Source: Clostridiaceae bacterium
Lineage (GTDB): Bacteria; Bacillota; Clostridia; DSM-8532
DNA length: 64,000 bases
Direction of reading: 5' to 3'
Assembly: GCA_012521705.1 (NCBI GenBank)
Contig: JAAYLX010000057.1
Coordinates: 1-64,000 of the forward strand
Of this stretch, positions 8,314 through 18,432 are shown in pieces. Made by a program: the position numbers and the translations under genes. The stretch's first letter is position 1. The number at the start of each line of letters is the position of its first letter. The notes under the pieces were generated by a model that was given only the letters and a program-made list of their open reading frames with translations, was not told where the DNA came from and ran no database searches.

Positions 8314-10819
8314 CCAGGTCATAGATTATTTGAGACTTGGCGATAACGTAGTATGGCAAGTGGATTCTGTTTCTGACTATAAGAAAATTGTTGATTATTA
8401 TGTGGAAAGTGCAAAGACAGAAAAGATGAGCATGGTTTATGTCCGCTTTGCCAATCATGACCCCATACTTGATGAGAGCAAGGATATCAGGATTTATAGC
8501 ATAGATCCGGGAAAAGGCTTTGAGAGTTTTGCCACCGAAATACACAATCTAATTAAAAACGAGGGCAAAGGGGTACTTTATGTTTTTGATTGCCTGACTG
8601 ACTTATTGGAATATTGGCATTCGGATTTGATGATAGGTAACTTTTTCAAGGCTACCTGCCCGTACTTATACGAACTGGATACGGTTGCGTATTTTGCAAT
8701 TAAGAGAAATTATCATACCTACAGTACTATTGCCGGAATACGTGAAACAACCCAGCTTCTTTTGGATTTATATCAAATCAATGATAAAACTTATATTCAT
8801 CCACTGAAGGTATGGCAGCGCTACTCACCCACCATGTTTTTCCCGCATTTAATTCAAGGTCAGGAGGCTGTTTGTATTACGTCCAGTTCAGATGCTTCCG
8901 AACTTTTTAACCGAATTAATCGCGGAGAAATGAGACTGGATTACTGGAACACAATATTTAATGACGCAAAAAGAATGCTGAGCTTTCCCCGTAGTCAGCA
9001 GGAAGCAGTAAAGAAGCGTCTCATGTATATGCTTATAGGCAATGATTCCAGGATGTTTCAGTTGTGTGACCGGTATTTCACCTTGAAAGATATTCTGAGC
9101 ATTGCATCCAGAGAAATTGGAACAGGCTTTATTGGCGGTAAAAGCGTTGGTATGCTTCTGGCAAGAAAAATAATGGAGGCAGAAGGCGGCGACCGCTTTA
9201 AATCATATCTGGAGCCCCATGATTCTTTTTATATAGGTTCAGATGTTTTCTACACTTACATTGTACAAAATGGCTGGTGGAAACTACGGACCAGGCAAAA
9301 AACCCCTGAGGGTTATTATAAATATGCGGCAGAGCTTAAAGAGAAGCTTTTGCATGGAACCTTTCCAAAGGATATTCAGGAACAGTTTATTCAAATGCTG
9401 GAGTATTTCGGCCAGTCGCCAATTATCATACGTTCCAGTTCCTTGTTGGAGGATAACTTTGGAAATGCATTTGCCGGTAAATATGAGAGTGTTTTCTGCG
9501 TTAATCAGGGAACACCCCAGGAACGCTATGAAGCCTTTGAACAGGCTGTGCGGATTGTATATGCAAGCACCATGAACGAAGATGCACTAAACTACCGGAT
9601 GAATCGTGGACTGGCACAACAGGATGAACAGATGGCCATATTAGTACAACGTGTTTCAGGAGACCGGCATGGGGACTATTTCTTCCCGCACATCGCAGGC
9701 GTAGGGAATTCTTCAAACCTATATGTATGGGATGAAAGTATTGATATGAATGCAGGGATGCTCCGCCTCGTATTCGGGTTGGGTACCAGAGCGGTGGACC
9801 GAACCGATGGAGATTACGTGAAGGTAGTATGCCTTGACAACCCGCTAAGGATTCCTCCCATGAATTTAGAAGACCAGAAGAAGTTTTCCCAGCACCGACT
9901 TGACCTTCTTTCGCTTAAAGAAAATGTCCTGGAAAGCAAGGACCTGGATGAGGCTTTATCTCTTCCCTTAAAAACAGACAAGAATTTGTTTGTAAGCCCT
10001 GACTATGCAACTGCTGCCCGGTTGCGTGAATTGGGCTATACGAACCGGAAGACTCCTTATCTGTTGGATTTCAAAAAACTTTTTACCGATACCAGGTTTG
10101 CCGTCATAATGAGAGAAATGTTGGCTTTACTTTCAAAGGCATACGATTATCCTGTAGATATTGAATTTACTGCAAACTTTAATAAAGATAACGGCTTTAA
10201 AATAAATCTCCTTCAATGCCGTCCGTTGCAAACCAAGGGCTTGGGCAAGACCGTAAAGATACCTGAATTAAAGGATGTAAAGGATTGCTTCTTCGCAAGT
10301 AAAGGTAACTTCATGGGTGGAAGTGTACGCCTTCCCATCGATTATGTAATTTTAATCAGTGCGAAATCATACTTAAAACTTAGTGAACAGGACAAATATG
10401 AAGTGGCAAGACAAATCGGCTTAATTAACAGAGACATGAAAGCGAAAAATGCCATGCTTGTGGGCCCGGGCAGGTGGGGAAGCACTACACCGTCCCTCGG
10501 GGTGCCGGTGCACTTTACGGAATTATGCAATATGAAGGTTCTTTGCGAGTATTCTTCAAAAAGAGAAGGTTTTATGCCGGAGCTGTCCTATGGCAGCCAT
10601 TTCTTTCAAGATATTGTTGAGTCAGATATCTTCTATGTTGCGATTTTTGATGGATATCAGGATGTAATCTTCAACACTGACCATATTCTGAGGAAAGAGA
10701 ATCTGCTTTCTTCTTTCCTGCCCGAAAGCGATAAATTTAAAGATGTGATTCATATTGCAAATACCCATGGCATGGAGATATATTCCGATATAGTCACGCA
10801 AAGACTATTATGCAAATAG
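8270..10819 (+). CDS. PEP/pyruvate-binding domain protein with RecA/KaiC-like N-terminus
   Basis: 849 residues. The first ~250 resemble a degraded RecA/KaiC-type nucleotide-binding fold (STGLKGFDQVI, then strands such as VLYVFDCLTD) without a clear Walker A. From about residue 280 comes the ATP-grasp PEP/pyruvate-binding domain of PPDK/PEP synthase: GGKSVGMLLA, the IIRSSSLLED arginine motif, FAGKYESVF and GLGTRAVDRT. The swivelling phosphohistidine domain and the TIM-barrel PEP domain of true PEP synthase are absent, so it probably phosphorylates or binds something else. The ATG at 8270 is chosen over 8255 because the G-rich ribosome site is well placed for it. Cytoplasmic, co-directional with asnB. 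Confidence 0.7.
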   Translation: MNLYDKVSTGLKGFDQVIDYLRLGDNVVWQVDSVSDYKKIVDYYVESAKTEKMSMVYVRFANHDPILDESKDIRIYSIDPGKGFESFATEIHNLIKNEGKGVLYVFDCLTDLLEYWHSDLMIGNFFKATCPYLYELDTVAYFAIKRNYHTYSTIAGIRETTQLLLDLYQINDKTYIHPLKVWQRYSPTMFFPHLIQGQEAVCITSSSDASELFNRINRGEMRLDYWNTIFNDAKRMLSFPRSQQEAVKKRLMYMLIGNDSRMFQLCDRYFTLKDILSIASREIGTGFIGGKSVGMLLARKIMEAEGGDRFKSYLEPHDSFYIGSDVFYTYIVQNGWWKLRTRQKTPEGYYKYAAELKEKLLHGTFPKDIQEQFIQMLEYFGQSPIIIRSSSLLEDNFGNAFAGKYESVFCVNQGTPQERYEAFEQAVRIVYASTMNEDALNYRMNRGLAQQDEQMAILVQRVSGDRHGDYFFPHIAGVGNSSNLYVWDESIDMNAGMLRLVFGLGTRAVDRTDGDYVKVVCLDNPLRIPPMNLEDQKKFSQHRLDLLSLKENVLESKDLDEALSLPLKTDKNLFVSPDYATAARLRELGYTNRKTPYLLDFKKLFTDTRFAVIMREMLALLSKAYDYPVDIEFTANFNKDNGFKINLLQCRPLQTKGLGKTVKIPELKDVKDCFFASKGNFMGGSVRLPIDYVILISAKSYLKLSEQDKYEVARQIGLINRDMKAKNAMLVGPGRWGSTTPSLGVPVHFTELCNMKVLCEYSSKREGFMPELSYGSHFFQDIVESDIFYVAIFDGYQDVIFNTDHILRKENLLSSFLPESDKFKDVIHIANTHGMEIYSDIVTQRLLCK

Positions 10820-10948
10820 ATTTTGATATGCATATGCTGAGTTAAATAGGGAAAACCTTGGCGCAGAAAAATTGGTCTTCCGAAACTGGGAAGGCAAGGC
10901 CTTTGAGATTGACAACTAACAGGACAGTTTTTAGAGGGAGGCTGCAGA

Positions 10949-13402
10949 ATGCATATTCTCAACCTTGACAAGTCATGGAGACTAAAAAGAACAGACGATT
11001 CCGAATGGATACCTGCAACAGTGCCTGGTACAGTATTACACGATTTAATAAAAGCCGGAAGGCTTGAAGATCCCTACTGGAGGGATAATGAAGACAAGGT
11101 CCCGGAGTATGTCAAATACGATTATGATTACCAGTGCAGCTTTTATATTGATGAAAAGCTTTTGAATTATAAACACATCCGACTTGTGTGCGAGGGTATT
11201 GACACTCTCTCTGAAATCAGAATTAACGGAAAATTCGTGGCAAACACGGAGAATATGCATCGTATTTACGAGTTTGATATTAATAAATATCTTGTATCAG
11301 GAGATAACCTTTTTCAGGTAACAATTTTCTCGCCAACAAAATTTATTAAAAGGAAACATGCCGAATTCCCCGTTTATGGTGCGCCGGAGGCAATGGAGGG
11401 CTTTCCTCATATCAGAAAAGCGCATTATATGTTCGGATGGGACTGGGGCCCGACAATCCCGGATATGGGGATATGGAGAAAAATATATATCAAGGCTTTT
11501 GATGCGGAAATTGAAGATGTGCTTATAACTCAGAAGCATAATTCGGGAGAAGTTGAGCTGGATATAAAAATCAAAACCAATTTACCTGAAGAGACAGGTT
11601 TTTCGGTAAATGTTATTATAGTTTCCCCGGACGAAAATAATCTTACTGAAAATAAATCAGATATTTCAAAGGAAGAACATATAGCCATCAGAATTAATAA
11701 CCCTGAACTATGGTGGCCTAACGGGTATGGCAGCCAGCCTCTGTATGAAGTTAATGTTGTACTGCTGAGAAACGGGGCAGAACTCGACAGGAAGCAGTAT
11801 AAGATTGGGCTGAGGACATTGTATGTACGCAGGGAGAAGGACAGGTGGGGAGAAAGCTTTGAGTTCTGCGTCAACAATGTATCCATATTTGCCATGGGAG
11901 CAAATTATATTCCGGAAGACAGTATTCTTCCCAGGAACAACAGAGAAAGAACCGAAAAACTTGTGAAAGCCTGTATGAAAGCGAATTTCAACTGTTTACG
12001 TGTTTGGGGAGGCGGATATTATCCCGATGACTATTTTTATGATTTGTGCGATCAGTACGGCCTGATTGTGTGGCAGGATTTTATGTTTGCCTGTGCCGCA
12101 TATGTCATGACCGATGAATTTTCTGAAAATATCAGGAGAGAAGCCGAGGACAATATAAAACGAATAAGGCACCACGCCTGTCTCGGATTATGGTGCGGAA
12201 ACAATGAAATGGAATGGGCGTGGGTAGCCTGGGATTTTCCCAAGATCCCCAGGTTAAAAACTGATTATATAGAACAGTTTGAAATATTGTTAAGAGAAGC
12301 AGTCAAAAAACATGATCCCCAGACAAATTACTGGCCGTCATCTCCTTCGTCGGGCGGCAATTTTGATGAACCGAACGACGAAAACAGAGGAGATGTGCAT
12401 TTCTGGGAAGTATGGCACGGGCTTAAGCCTTTCACTGAATACAGAAAATACTTCTTCAGATTTGTGTCTGAATTCGGATTCCAGTCCTTCCCCTGTCTTA
12501 AAACTGTTGAAAGTTTTACACTGCCGGAGGACAGGAATATTTTCTCATACATTATGGAAAGACACCAGAAAAACGGTGCGGCTAACGGAAAGATACTGAC
12601 GTATCTTTCATATACCTTTAAGTATCCAAAGAACTTTGATTCCCTTTTATATGCATCACAACTGCTTCAGGCCGAGGCTATAAAATACGGAGTGGAGCAT
12701 TGGAGAAGAAACAGGGGAAGGTGTATGGGAGCGATATACTGGCAGCTGAATGACTGCTGGCCGGTGGCTTCCTGGTCAAGCATTGACTATTATGGAAGGT
12801 GGAAAGCCCTCCATTACTATGCAAAGCGCTTCTTTTCCCCGGTATTGCTGTCTGCATGCGAGGATGGGGAAAAAGTCAGCCTTCATGTTACCAATGAATT
12901 GCTTAGTCCCGTTAAGGGAAAAGTTGAATGGCGTTTAAGGGGAAAAGGTTCAAAGGTATTGCAGGAAGGTGATGTTGAAGTCAGAGCGAATCCCCTTTCT
13001 GCAGAGAAAGTGCTGGATTTTGATTTTGAAGGTATTATCAGCCCGTCAGATATAAGAAGCACATATCTGGAATATGCATGGATTCCGGAAGAAGACAGGG
13101 AGGTACGGTCAGCATTATTGTTTGTTCCTCCCAAACACTTTGAATTTGAGGAAGCCAGAATTACTTCAGATATCGAAGAATATGATGACAGGTTCCTTAT
13201 CACTCTGTCTTCAGATGTACTTGCAAAGTGTGTTGAGCTGGATATTAAGAATGCGGATGTTGTATTCAGCGACAACTATTTTGACATTCTTCCCGAAAGT
13301 GCGGTAATGGTTGAAATTATGAAGAAAGACCTGCCTGATTTCTGCAATTACCGTTTCATAAAGAAAAATCTTAAAATCAGAAGTTTACGGGATATTGAAT
13401 AA
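10949..13402 (+). CDS. Beta-mannosidase, glycoside hydrolase family 2
   Basis: 817 residues with no signal peptide, so an intracellular exo-enzyme that releases mannose from beta-manno-oligosaccharides taken up from mannan breakdown. N-terminal jelly-roll sugar-binding domain (VPGTVLHDL), immunoglobulin-like domain, then the TIM barrel. The acid/base glutamate sits in WCGNNEMEW (about residue 419) and the nucleophile in VSEFGFQ (about 508). [10 protein letters not shown] and LRVWGGGYY are typical of this subfamily rather than of beta-galactosidase or beta-glucuronidase. GGGAGG 8-13 bases upstream supports the ATG. The gap 10820-10948 contains imperfect repeats but no clear terminator. Confidence 0.88.
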   Translation: MHILNLDKSWRLKRTDDSEWIPATVPGTVLHDLIKAGRLEDPYWRDNEDKVPEYVKYDYDYQCSFYIDEKLLNYKHIRLVCEGIDTLSEIRINGKFVANTENMHRIYEFDINKYLVSGDNLFQVTIFSPTKFIKRKHAEFPVYGAPEAMEGFPHIRKAHYMFGWDWGPTIPDMGIWRKIYIKAFDAEIEDVLITQKHNSGEVELDIKIKTNLPEETGFSVNVIIVSPDENNLTENKSDISKEEHIAIRINNPELWWPNGYGSQPLYEVNVVLLRNGAELDRKQYKIGLRTLYVRREKDRWGESFEFCVNNVSIFAMGANYIPEDSILPRNNRERTEKLVKACMKANFNCLRVWGGGYYPDDYFYDLCDQYGLIVWQDFMFACAAYVMTDEFSENIRREAEDNIKRIRHHACLGLWCGNNEMEWAWVAWDFPKIPRLKTDYIEQFEILLREAVKKHDPQTNYWPSSPSSGGNFDEPNDENRGDVHFWEVWHGLKPFTEYRKYFFRFVSEFGFQSFPCLKTVESFTLPEDRNIFSYIMERHQKNGAANGKILTYLSYTFKYPKNFDSLLYASQLLQAEAIKYGVEHWRRNRGRCMGAIYWQLNDCWPVASWSSIDYYGRWKALHYYAKRFFSPVLLSACEDGEKVSLHVTNELLSPVKGKVEWRLRGKGSKVLQEGDVEVRANPLSAEKVLDFDFEGIISPSDIRSTYLEYAWIPEEDREVRSALLFVPPKHFEFEEARITSDIEEYDDRFLITLSSDVLAKCVELDIKNADVVFSDNYFDILPESAVMVEIMKKDLPDFCNYRFIKKNLKIRSLRDIE

Positions 13403-13549
13403 AGAGTAATAGGACAAATCTGCAGTGTAAATCGGGCAACCTGTGTAATAATTCGCAGAGTGCCTTGCTTATTGCCAAACAGGTGTTATACTGGATAAAG
13501 AATTCAATAATTGTATATGCTTTGTGCATTATATACTCAGGAGGTTGTT

Positions 13550-14296
13550 ATGACCGGATTTTACACATTGATGTACCATGAAATAATTGACAGGCAAGGG
13601 TATGACAGAAATAAATACAAAGGGATTAAGGTAAAGCAGGACTATCATGATGTTCTACCCGAGCCCCTTTTCTGCTTTAAGGATGAGTTTGAAAAACATA
13701 TGACCTATCTGTATGAGAATGGATATACAACTCTTACAATACAGCAAGTGGTTGATTTTTATTATAATAACAGACCAATCCCTGAAAAGTCAGTCCTTCT
13801 GACTTTTGATGATGCTTACAAATCGGTGCTGCTGAATGCTTATACGGTTTTGAAAAAATATAATTTTCATGCAGTCAGTTTTGTAGTTTTAGGCTGGCTT
13901 TTTGATGAACCTCAGGAGTATACGCAGGAATACTCTGTTTGCATGTCCAGGGATGAGCTGTTAAGCATGAGCGACGTCTTTGAATATTGCAATCATACAA
14001 ATTTAATGCATACCAGAAAAGGTATGGAATCAGCTGTGATGACTGAAGGTAAAGAAAAATTCCTGGCAGACTTTAGAGAGTGTGAAGCCTTTGTTAATAC
14101 AAAGAAGGTGTTTGCATATCCTTTTGGACTTTATTCAAAGGAGAATGTTGACTGGTTAAAGGAATCCGGTACTCTTCTTGCTTTCACATCCAATGATGGT
14201 TTCAACACAAAGGATACAAATCCTCTTGAACTTCACAGAAATGCCTGCCTGCTCCAATATGGCATGGATGATTTTATAAAAATGCTCAAAGTGTAA
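13550..14296 (+). CDS. Polysaccharide deacetylase-like protein (CE4/NodB fold)
   Basis: 248 residues. YHEI near the N-terminus, LLTFDDAY (motif 1 with the metal-binding and catalytic aspartates), a His-x4-His segment in CNHTNLMH and FAYPFG are hallmarks of the NodB fold that deacetylates chitin, peptidoglycan or xylan. The histidine motif is one residue longer than the usual H-x3-H, so metal binding may be altered. No signal peptide is seen with this start, so a cytoplasmic substrate is possible. The ATG at 13550 has AGGAGG 6 bases upstream; the frame extends 13 codons further without support. Followed by a terminator at 14352. Confidence 0.7.
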   Translation: MTGFYTLMYHEIIDRQGYDRNKYKGIKVKQDYHDVLPEPLFCFKDEFEKHMTYLYENGYTTLTIQQVVDFYYNNRPIPEKSVLLTFDDAYKSVLLNAYTVLKKYNFHAVSFVVLGWLFDEPQEYTQEYSVCMSRDELLSMSDVFEYCNHTNLMHTRKGMESAVMTEGKEKFLADFRECEAFVNTKKVFAYPFGLYSKENVDWLKESGTLLAFTSNDGFNTKDTNPLELHRNACLLQYGMDDFIKMLKV

Positions 14297-14351
14297 ATTG
14301 CGATTTTTCTGCAATGACATAAATAGGGGAATTAAAGACTGAAAGAATATG

Positions 14352-14413
14352 AATAAAGGGTTTTCTGGCTTTGCTCAGCTTAGGGGTGTCAATGTCGGAA
14401 ACCCTTATTTTTA
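14352..14413 (+). terminator. Terminator after the deacetylase gene
   Basis: AATAAAGGGTTTTC pairs with GGAAACCCTTATT across a ~35-base loop region and is followed by TTTTTATG. The outer stem resembles that at 241-318. Confidence 0.55.
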
Positions 14414-14513
14414 TGCGTACTCCCTAAGTTTGTTAAACCTTTGTGGCAGATTGTCCCAAAAAGAATATATTGTACTATAAGCTTGTTCAATATCTTAGGA
14501 AGGAAGTGTCTGC

Positions 14514-15542
14514 ATGGCAGTAATAAATATAACGCCACTTACCGATATTACAGCGCTTATTGCCTCTGACAGTGTAAACGAAGGGGATGTGATCCTATTA
14601 GAGGAGGGCACTTATTTTCAGACTGTACTTATTCCAAAGAATAATATCCGTCTTGTAGCCAAGGGCCCGAAAGTCATCTTCGATGGAAGGAGCACTCTTG
14701 TCGCAGCTTTTATACTCACAAATGTAACGGGAGTGGCAATAGAAGGAATGCATATAAAGCATTACCGGGTAACTGGCATAGAAATTGACGGCGGATCCGG
14801 CAACAGATTAATTAAAAATAAAATCAGTAATATTTTAAACATCGGTATATTAATATCCGATTCCGGGAGAAACCTGATCTGGAATAACGAAATCTCAAGA
14901 TGCGGCGATGGTATCCTGTTGATATCAGAAGGGTCGTCCAACAACTGGATTATTGATAATACAGTAAAAGAGTGTTATGACGATGGATTTGAAGCCGTTT
15001 CCGCAACTTTAAGCAGCAATGCCTTTATAGCCAATAAAGCCATAAAAAATCGTTTCACAGGCTTTGATATATTTGGCAACAATAATTTATTTCTAAATAA
15101 TACTTCAACAGATAACAATCAGGGAATGTTATTAAATGCAGGCAGCAGCTCAGTGGCCATTGGAAATGAGATAAAAGGCAGCAAAGTGGACGGCTATGTT
15201 GTAAACTTTGGTTGTATCAATCACTTTGCGGGAGAGAACCGTAGTGAATGTAACCGCCTGGCAGGTATTTTCGATCAGGGCGAGAACGGAATGTTCCTAA
15301 ACAACGAAGTTTCTTACAATAGTAATTCAGGATTTTTCCTCGTATCCACCGGATCGTTGATTAAGGATAATAAACTTATATGCAATATTCCTCAAAATAT
15401 AAACGACATAGGCTCCGACAATAGTCTGATTAATAATAAGGAGAAACCATGTGAACCTTGTGAATCACCAGGTGAAGTTTGTGATACATGCTTTGACAAA
15501 AAGGCTGATAACTCCGATTGTTTAAAAGGCAGGTGTGAATAA
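14514..15542 (+). CDS. Right-handed parallel beta-helix repeat protein
   Basis: 342 residues made of ~22-residue turns with recurring N-x-I/L and G-I/F patterns (for example NRLIKNKIS, NLIWNNEIS, NWIIDNTVK), the signature of pectate-lyase-like or NosD-like beta-helices. No signal peptide or membrane segment is present. The last ~35 residues are cysteine-rich (CEPCESPGEVCDTC, then two more Cys) and may cross-link or bind metal. Beta-helix proteins in clostridia include polysaccharide-active enzymes and spore-surface proteins; nothing here decides between them. AGGAAGG upstream supports the start. Its stop overlaps the next gene's ATG (TAATG). Confidence 0.65.
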   Translation: MAVINITPLTDITALIASDSVNEGDVILLEEGTYFQTVLIPKNNIRLVAKGPKVIFDGRSTLVAAFILTNVTGVAIEGMHIKHYRVTGIEIDGGSGNRLIKNKISNILNIGILISDSGRNLIWNNEISRCGDGILLISEGSSNNWIIDNTVKECYDDGFEAVSATLSSNAFIANKAIKNRFTGFDIFGNNNLFLNNTSTDNNQGMLLNAGSSSVAIGNEIKGSKVDGYVVNFGCINHFAGENRSECNRLAGIFDQGENGMFLNNEVSYNSNSGFFLVSTGSLIKDNKLICNIPQNINDIGSDNSLINNKEKPCEPCESPGEVCDTCFDKKADNSDCLKGRCE

Positions 15543-15715
15543 TGGATAAGAAAGAAAAAATTAAAAAATTAATTGACAGGATGAGCGGACTAATTAAAGA
15601 AAGCGAAGATATAATGGAGCAGATACCGGAATACTTAAGACCGAATCAGGAATATGCCCTTAATCTTTGCAAAAAACAATTAGCTGCCCTCGAACTGGAA
15701 TATACGAAATTATAG
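15542..15715 (+). CDS. 57-residue helical small protein, translationally coupled
   Basis: Starts with ATG at 15542 overlapping the stop of the beta-helix gene by one base, which implies coupled translation. The product (MDKKEKIKKLIDRM then a helix ending ALELEYTKL) is charged, amphipathic and probably a two-helix coiled coil with a single cysteine. No family recognised. It ends 37 bases before a terminator, so it closes a two-gene operon and may partner the beta-helix protein. Confidence 0.6.
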   Translation: MDKKEKIKKLIDRMSGLIKESEDIMEQIPEYLRPNQEYALNLCKKQLAALELEYTKL

Positions 15716-15752
15716 AATTAATATTATCATTCATAAATGGCAGATTAGTGAA

Positions 15753-15790
15753 AAACCGGGCCTTAAAAGTTAATGGCTTGGTTTTTTATT
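15753..15790 (+). terminator. Terminator of the beta-helix operon
   Basis: AAACCGGGCC (15753-15762) pairs with GGCTTGGTTT (15775-15784) using two G-U pairs, followed by TTTTTTATT. Confidence 0.7.
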
Positions 15791-16003
15791 CTTACAAATC
15801 AATTTTCAGTCGAAAGAAATTTACATAGGGCATATCAAATGCTACACTGCTTATATAAGCTATTTGTATGAAGACTAACTTAAACATGAAATAAATTATC
15901 CGGAATATCAGTATTATCTTTTCAAGTAAGGTTGAAATTGAATTAATATAAAGAAATATGTAAAGAATCTGTGGAGTTATTGTTTCACGAAAGGAGAAGT
16001 GTT

Positions 16004-17104
16004 ATGGAATTTAAGTTTTCGATGACCACCGAAGTCCATTTTGGTGAAGGTGTTATTTTAAAGAATAAAGATTTATTCCGTTCCCTTGGCAGCAAAGCCC
16101 TGATTGTTACCGGAAGGAGATCAGCAAAAATAAATGGCTCATACGATGATGTCAAAAAGGCGCTTGATGAAGTGAATATCGATTATGTACTTTTTGATGA
16201 GGTGGAGGAAAACCCGTCACTGGAGACAATAGAAAAAGGAAGCGATATAGGAAAGAAACATAATGTGGATTTTGTTATAGGTATCGGTGGGGGCTCCCCC
16301 ATGGATGCTGCCAAAGCCATTGCGGTATTTATAAAAAATCCTGAAATAAATAAGGATAACATATTTGGTTCGGGAAAACTTGAAAGTATTCCAGTGGTTG
16401 CAGTGCCCACAACTTCAGGGACAGGTTCGGAAGTTACCCAGCACAGCATAGTGACTGTCAATAAGGAAAAGACCAAGAAAAACCTCGGGCAAAGAGTATT
16501 TCCCAAATATGCGTTTATTGATTGCAGATATACTAATGATTTGCCTTATGATATTACAGTGAATACAGCCATCGATGCTTTTACACATTTGGTTGAAGGT
16601 TATCTGAACACTAACAGTACTTTTATGTCGGATATTTATGGAGAAAAAGGCTTTGAGTTATTCAAATACTGCTTTGAAAAATTATTAAATAAAGATTTTA
16701 GCCCTGAGTTCAGAGAGAGAGTTATGCTTGCTTCAGTTATGGGAGGAATGCAAATTGCGCAGACTGGAACCTCCCTGCCCCATGGAATGGGATATCCGCT
16801 CACTTACTTTAAAGGACTTCATCATGGACTTGCCAATGGTGTTTTAACCATAGAATATCTGAAGACCTTTAAAAATCGAACCAAGATAAACAGGATGCTA
16901 AACATTTTAGGACTTTCGGACCTTGGGGAATTGGAGAAAATATTTAATAGTTTAATTAATATTAAACTTGATATTACAATGGATGAAATAAATGAGTATT
17001 CAAGAAGCATAATTGCCAATAAAGGAAAACTTAAAAATCACCCTGAAGAAGTAGAATTCGAAGATATTGTAAGGATTTATAGCAAGAGTCTATTAGAGAA
17101 ATAG
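16004..17104 (+). CDS. Iron-containing alcohol dehydrogenase
   Basis: 366 residues of the group III (Fe-type) alcohol dehydrogenase family. The NAD(P)-binding GIGGGSPMDAAKA motif and the phosphate-loop VPTTSGTGSEVT are clear. The four metal ligands are present: Asp and His in AIDAFTHLVEG, His in LPHGMGYPL and His in HHGLANG. It would interconvert aldehydes/ketones and alcohols with NAD(P)H in fermentation; the substrate cannot be told from sequence. The ATG at 16004 has AAGGAG 7 bases upstream; the frame extends 11 codons more without support. Monocistronic, with a terminator 19 bases after the stop. Confidence 0.85.
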   Translation: MEFKFSMTTEVHFGEGVILKNKDLFRSLGSKALIVTGRRSAKINGSYDDVKKALDEVNIDYVLFDEVEENPSLETIEKGSDIGKKHNVDFVIGIGGGSPMDAAKAIAVFIKNPEINKDNIFGSGKLESIPVVAVPTTSGTGSEVTQHSIVTVNKEKTKKNLGQRVFPKYAFIDCRYTNDLPYDITVNTAIDAFTHLVEGYLNTNSTFMSDIYGEKGFELFKYCFEKLLNKDFSPEFRERVMLASVMGGMQIAQTGTSLPHGMGYPLTYFKGLHHGLANGVLTIEYLKTFKNRTKINRMLNILGLSDLGELEKIFNSLINIKLDITMDEINEYSRSIIANKGKLKNHPEEVEFEDIVRIYSKSLLEK

Positions 17105-17122
17105 AAATAAGTTGCATAAGAG

Positions 17123-17152
17123 GCCAGGCCCAATACGAGCCTGGCTTTTTTG
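17123..17152 (+). terminator. Terminator of the alcohol dehydrogenase gene
   Basis: GCCAGGC/GCCTGGC perfect 7-bp stem (17123-17145) followed by six T. Confidence 0.85.
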
Positions 17153-17168
17153 TTGCTAATTGATATTA

Positions 17169-17226
17169 TTCTTACTAAATTTAAGCATATTTAAGCTATT
17201 CACCGGAAAAGCATGCGACATAGAAT
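17169..17226 (+). promoter_or_regulatory. Putative activator-dependent promoter, copy 1 of a shared element
   Basis: A 33-bp element (17169-17201) contains two direct TTTAAGC half-sites 10 bp apart, ends in CTATTC at the -35 position, and is followed after 19 bases by TAGAAT (17221-17226). Near-identical arrangements occur at 50998-51054 and 53169-53225. It lies 93 bases before the lipoprotein start. Confidence 0.55.
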
Positions 17227-17318
17227 GTTTATATCGAACAATTTTAGCTGCTCAATGTCATGCAGATCACATGAAATATCCGAAAAGCTCACCAAAAATA
17301 ATTTAAGGAGGATATTAA

Positions 17319-18182
17319 ATGTTAAAAAAAAAGAATAGTAAAACCATGCGATTCCTGTATCAGCTGACTGCCACCATTCTTATTATGATGATCCTTGTCA
17401 GTTGCGGCAGGAATACCCCTTCAGGTGGTGATAAGCCTGAAAACGAAGGAAAACCGGGAGTGACAGAACAGCAGAATAAACAGCAGGATTCAGACAAAAA
17501 ATCAGAAAAAGAAAATGATACAGGCAAATATGTTACTCCTGCAACTGCAGCACAATCTTACAGCCAATTTTTGGAGGCAAAAAGTAATATGGTCACCAGG
17601 CTTACTGATGCTTTGGCAAATAATCCGGATACCGGACTGACCTCTTTAAGTTTTATGGGCCTGGCTTTGGTGGATCTTGCGATGCTTCCTGCCACCAGTT
17701 TCGGCTTGGGTGATCAGGCAGCTGCATCTGCTCTTGGATTGTTTGGATTTCAAGATGTTGTTTATAGTGAAAACGGAGACCAATACAGCGTTAAGTATAA
17801 GAACGCTGAAGGTACTCCCTGTGAGTTGAAAGGCGAGTACAACAAAGCGGCAGATGCGCTCAAATGTACAGGATTGATAGAAGGCAAGGAAGAATTGGTT
17901 TATGAATATTGCAAAACTTCCTTCGGATATGTTGGTCAAATATATACCATTAAAGATGATGGAACATCATATGTTTATCAGATTGCAGTCAGCGGAAAGG
18001 ATGGAGTAGTCGGTATGGCTGATGCCACAGAAAATCCTGAGTCATTAACCGGAAATGAATCAATAGAATTCCCCAAACAATGCCCGGAGTGGTACTCCAT
18101 AAAGGGTGATGAGGTCACAGGACTTACCTCTGACGGTGAAAATATTTCATTCACATACACTCCAACTGAGGAAACAGAATAA
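17319..18182 (+). CDS. Lipoprotein of unknown function
   Basis: 287 residues. A lysine-rich start, a hydrophobic stretch and the lipobox LVSC place a lipidated cysteine near residue 29, followed by a low-complexity Gly/Pro/Glu/Lys linker (about 30-70) and a globular domain with no recognised motif. It should be anchored on the outside of the membrane. AAGGAGG upstream of the ATG is well spaced. It is monocistronic with its own terminator. Its promoter carries the element shared with genes at 51241 and 53288, so co-regulation with the PAS-AraC cluster is inferred. Confidence 0.75.
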   Translation: MLKKKNSKTMRFLYQLTATILIMMILVSCGRNTPSGGDKPENEGKPGVTEQQNKQQDSDKKSEKENDTGKYVTPATAAQSYSQFLEAKSNMVTRLTDALANNPDTGLTSLSFMGLALVDLAMLPATSFGLGDQAAASALGLFGFQDVVYSENGDQYSVKYKNAEGTPCELKGEYNKAADALKCTGLIEGKEELVYEYCKTSFGYVGQIYTIKDDGTSYVYQIAVSGKDGVVGMADATENPESLTGNESIEFPKQCPEWYSIKGDEVTGLTSDGENISFTYTPTEETE

Positions 18183-18240
18183 ATATATATATAACTTTTG
18201 ACAAACCTCCTGAATTGGTTTTATGGATTAATGCCCTATT

Positions 18241-18290
18241 AATCTCCTTCTTAGATTTATCTGAATCGTCCCGGGAAGGAGATTTTTTTC
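18241..18290 (+). terminator. Terminator of the lipoprotein gene
   Basis: AATCTCCTTC (18241-18250) is a perfect 10-bp complement of GAAGGAGATT (18275-18284), followed by seven T. Confidence 0.85.
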
Positions 18291-18315
18291 TTGCCTGTGA
18301 ATGTTGCAATTTAAT

Positions 18316-18324
18316 TGGTATAAT
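18316..18324 (+). promoter_or_regulatory. Extended -10 promoter for fprA
   Basis: TGGTATAAT matches the extended -10 form (TGnTATAAT) of a sigma-A promoter about 110 bases before the flavodiiron gene. No good -35 box is seen. Confidence 0.4.
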
Positions 18325-18432
18325 TATAGAGAAAAATTTCTTATTTAGTTAATGTATTCTAATAGACTTCGCAGAATAATGCGATAGAATATTTGTTAAT
18401 AAGGCAATACTATAAAACCAAGGAGGACGCAT

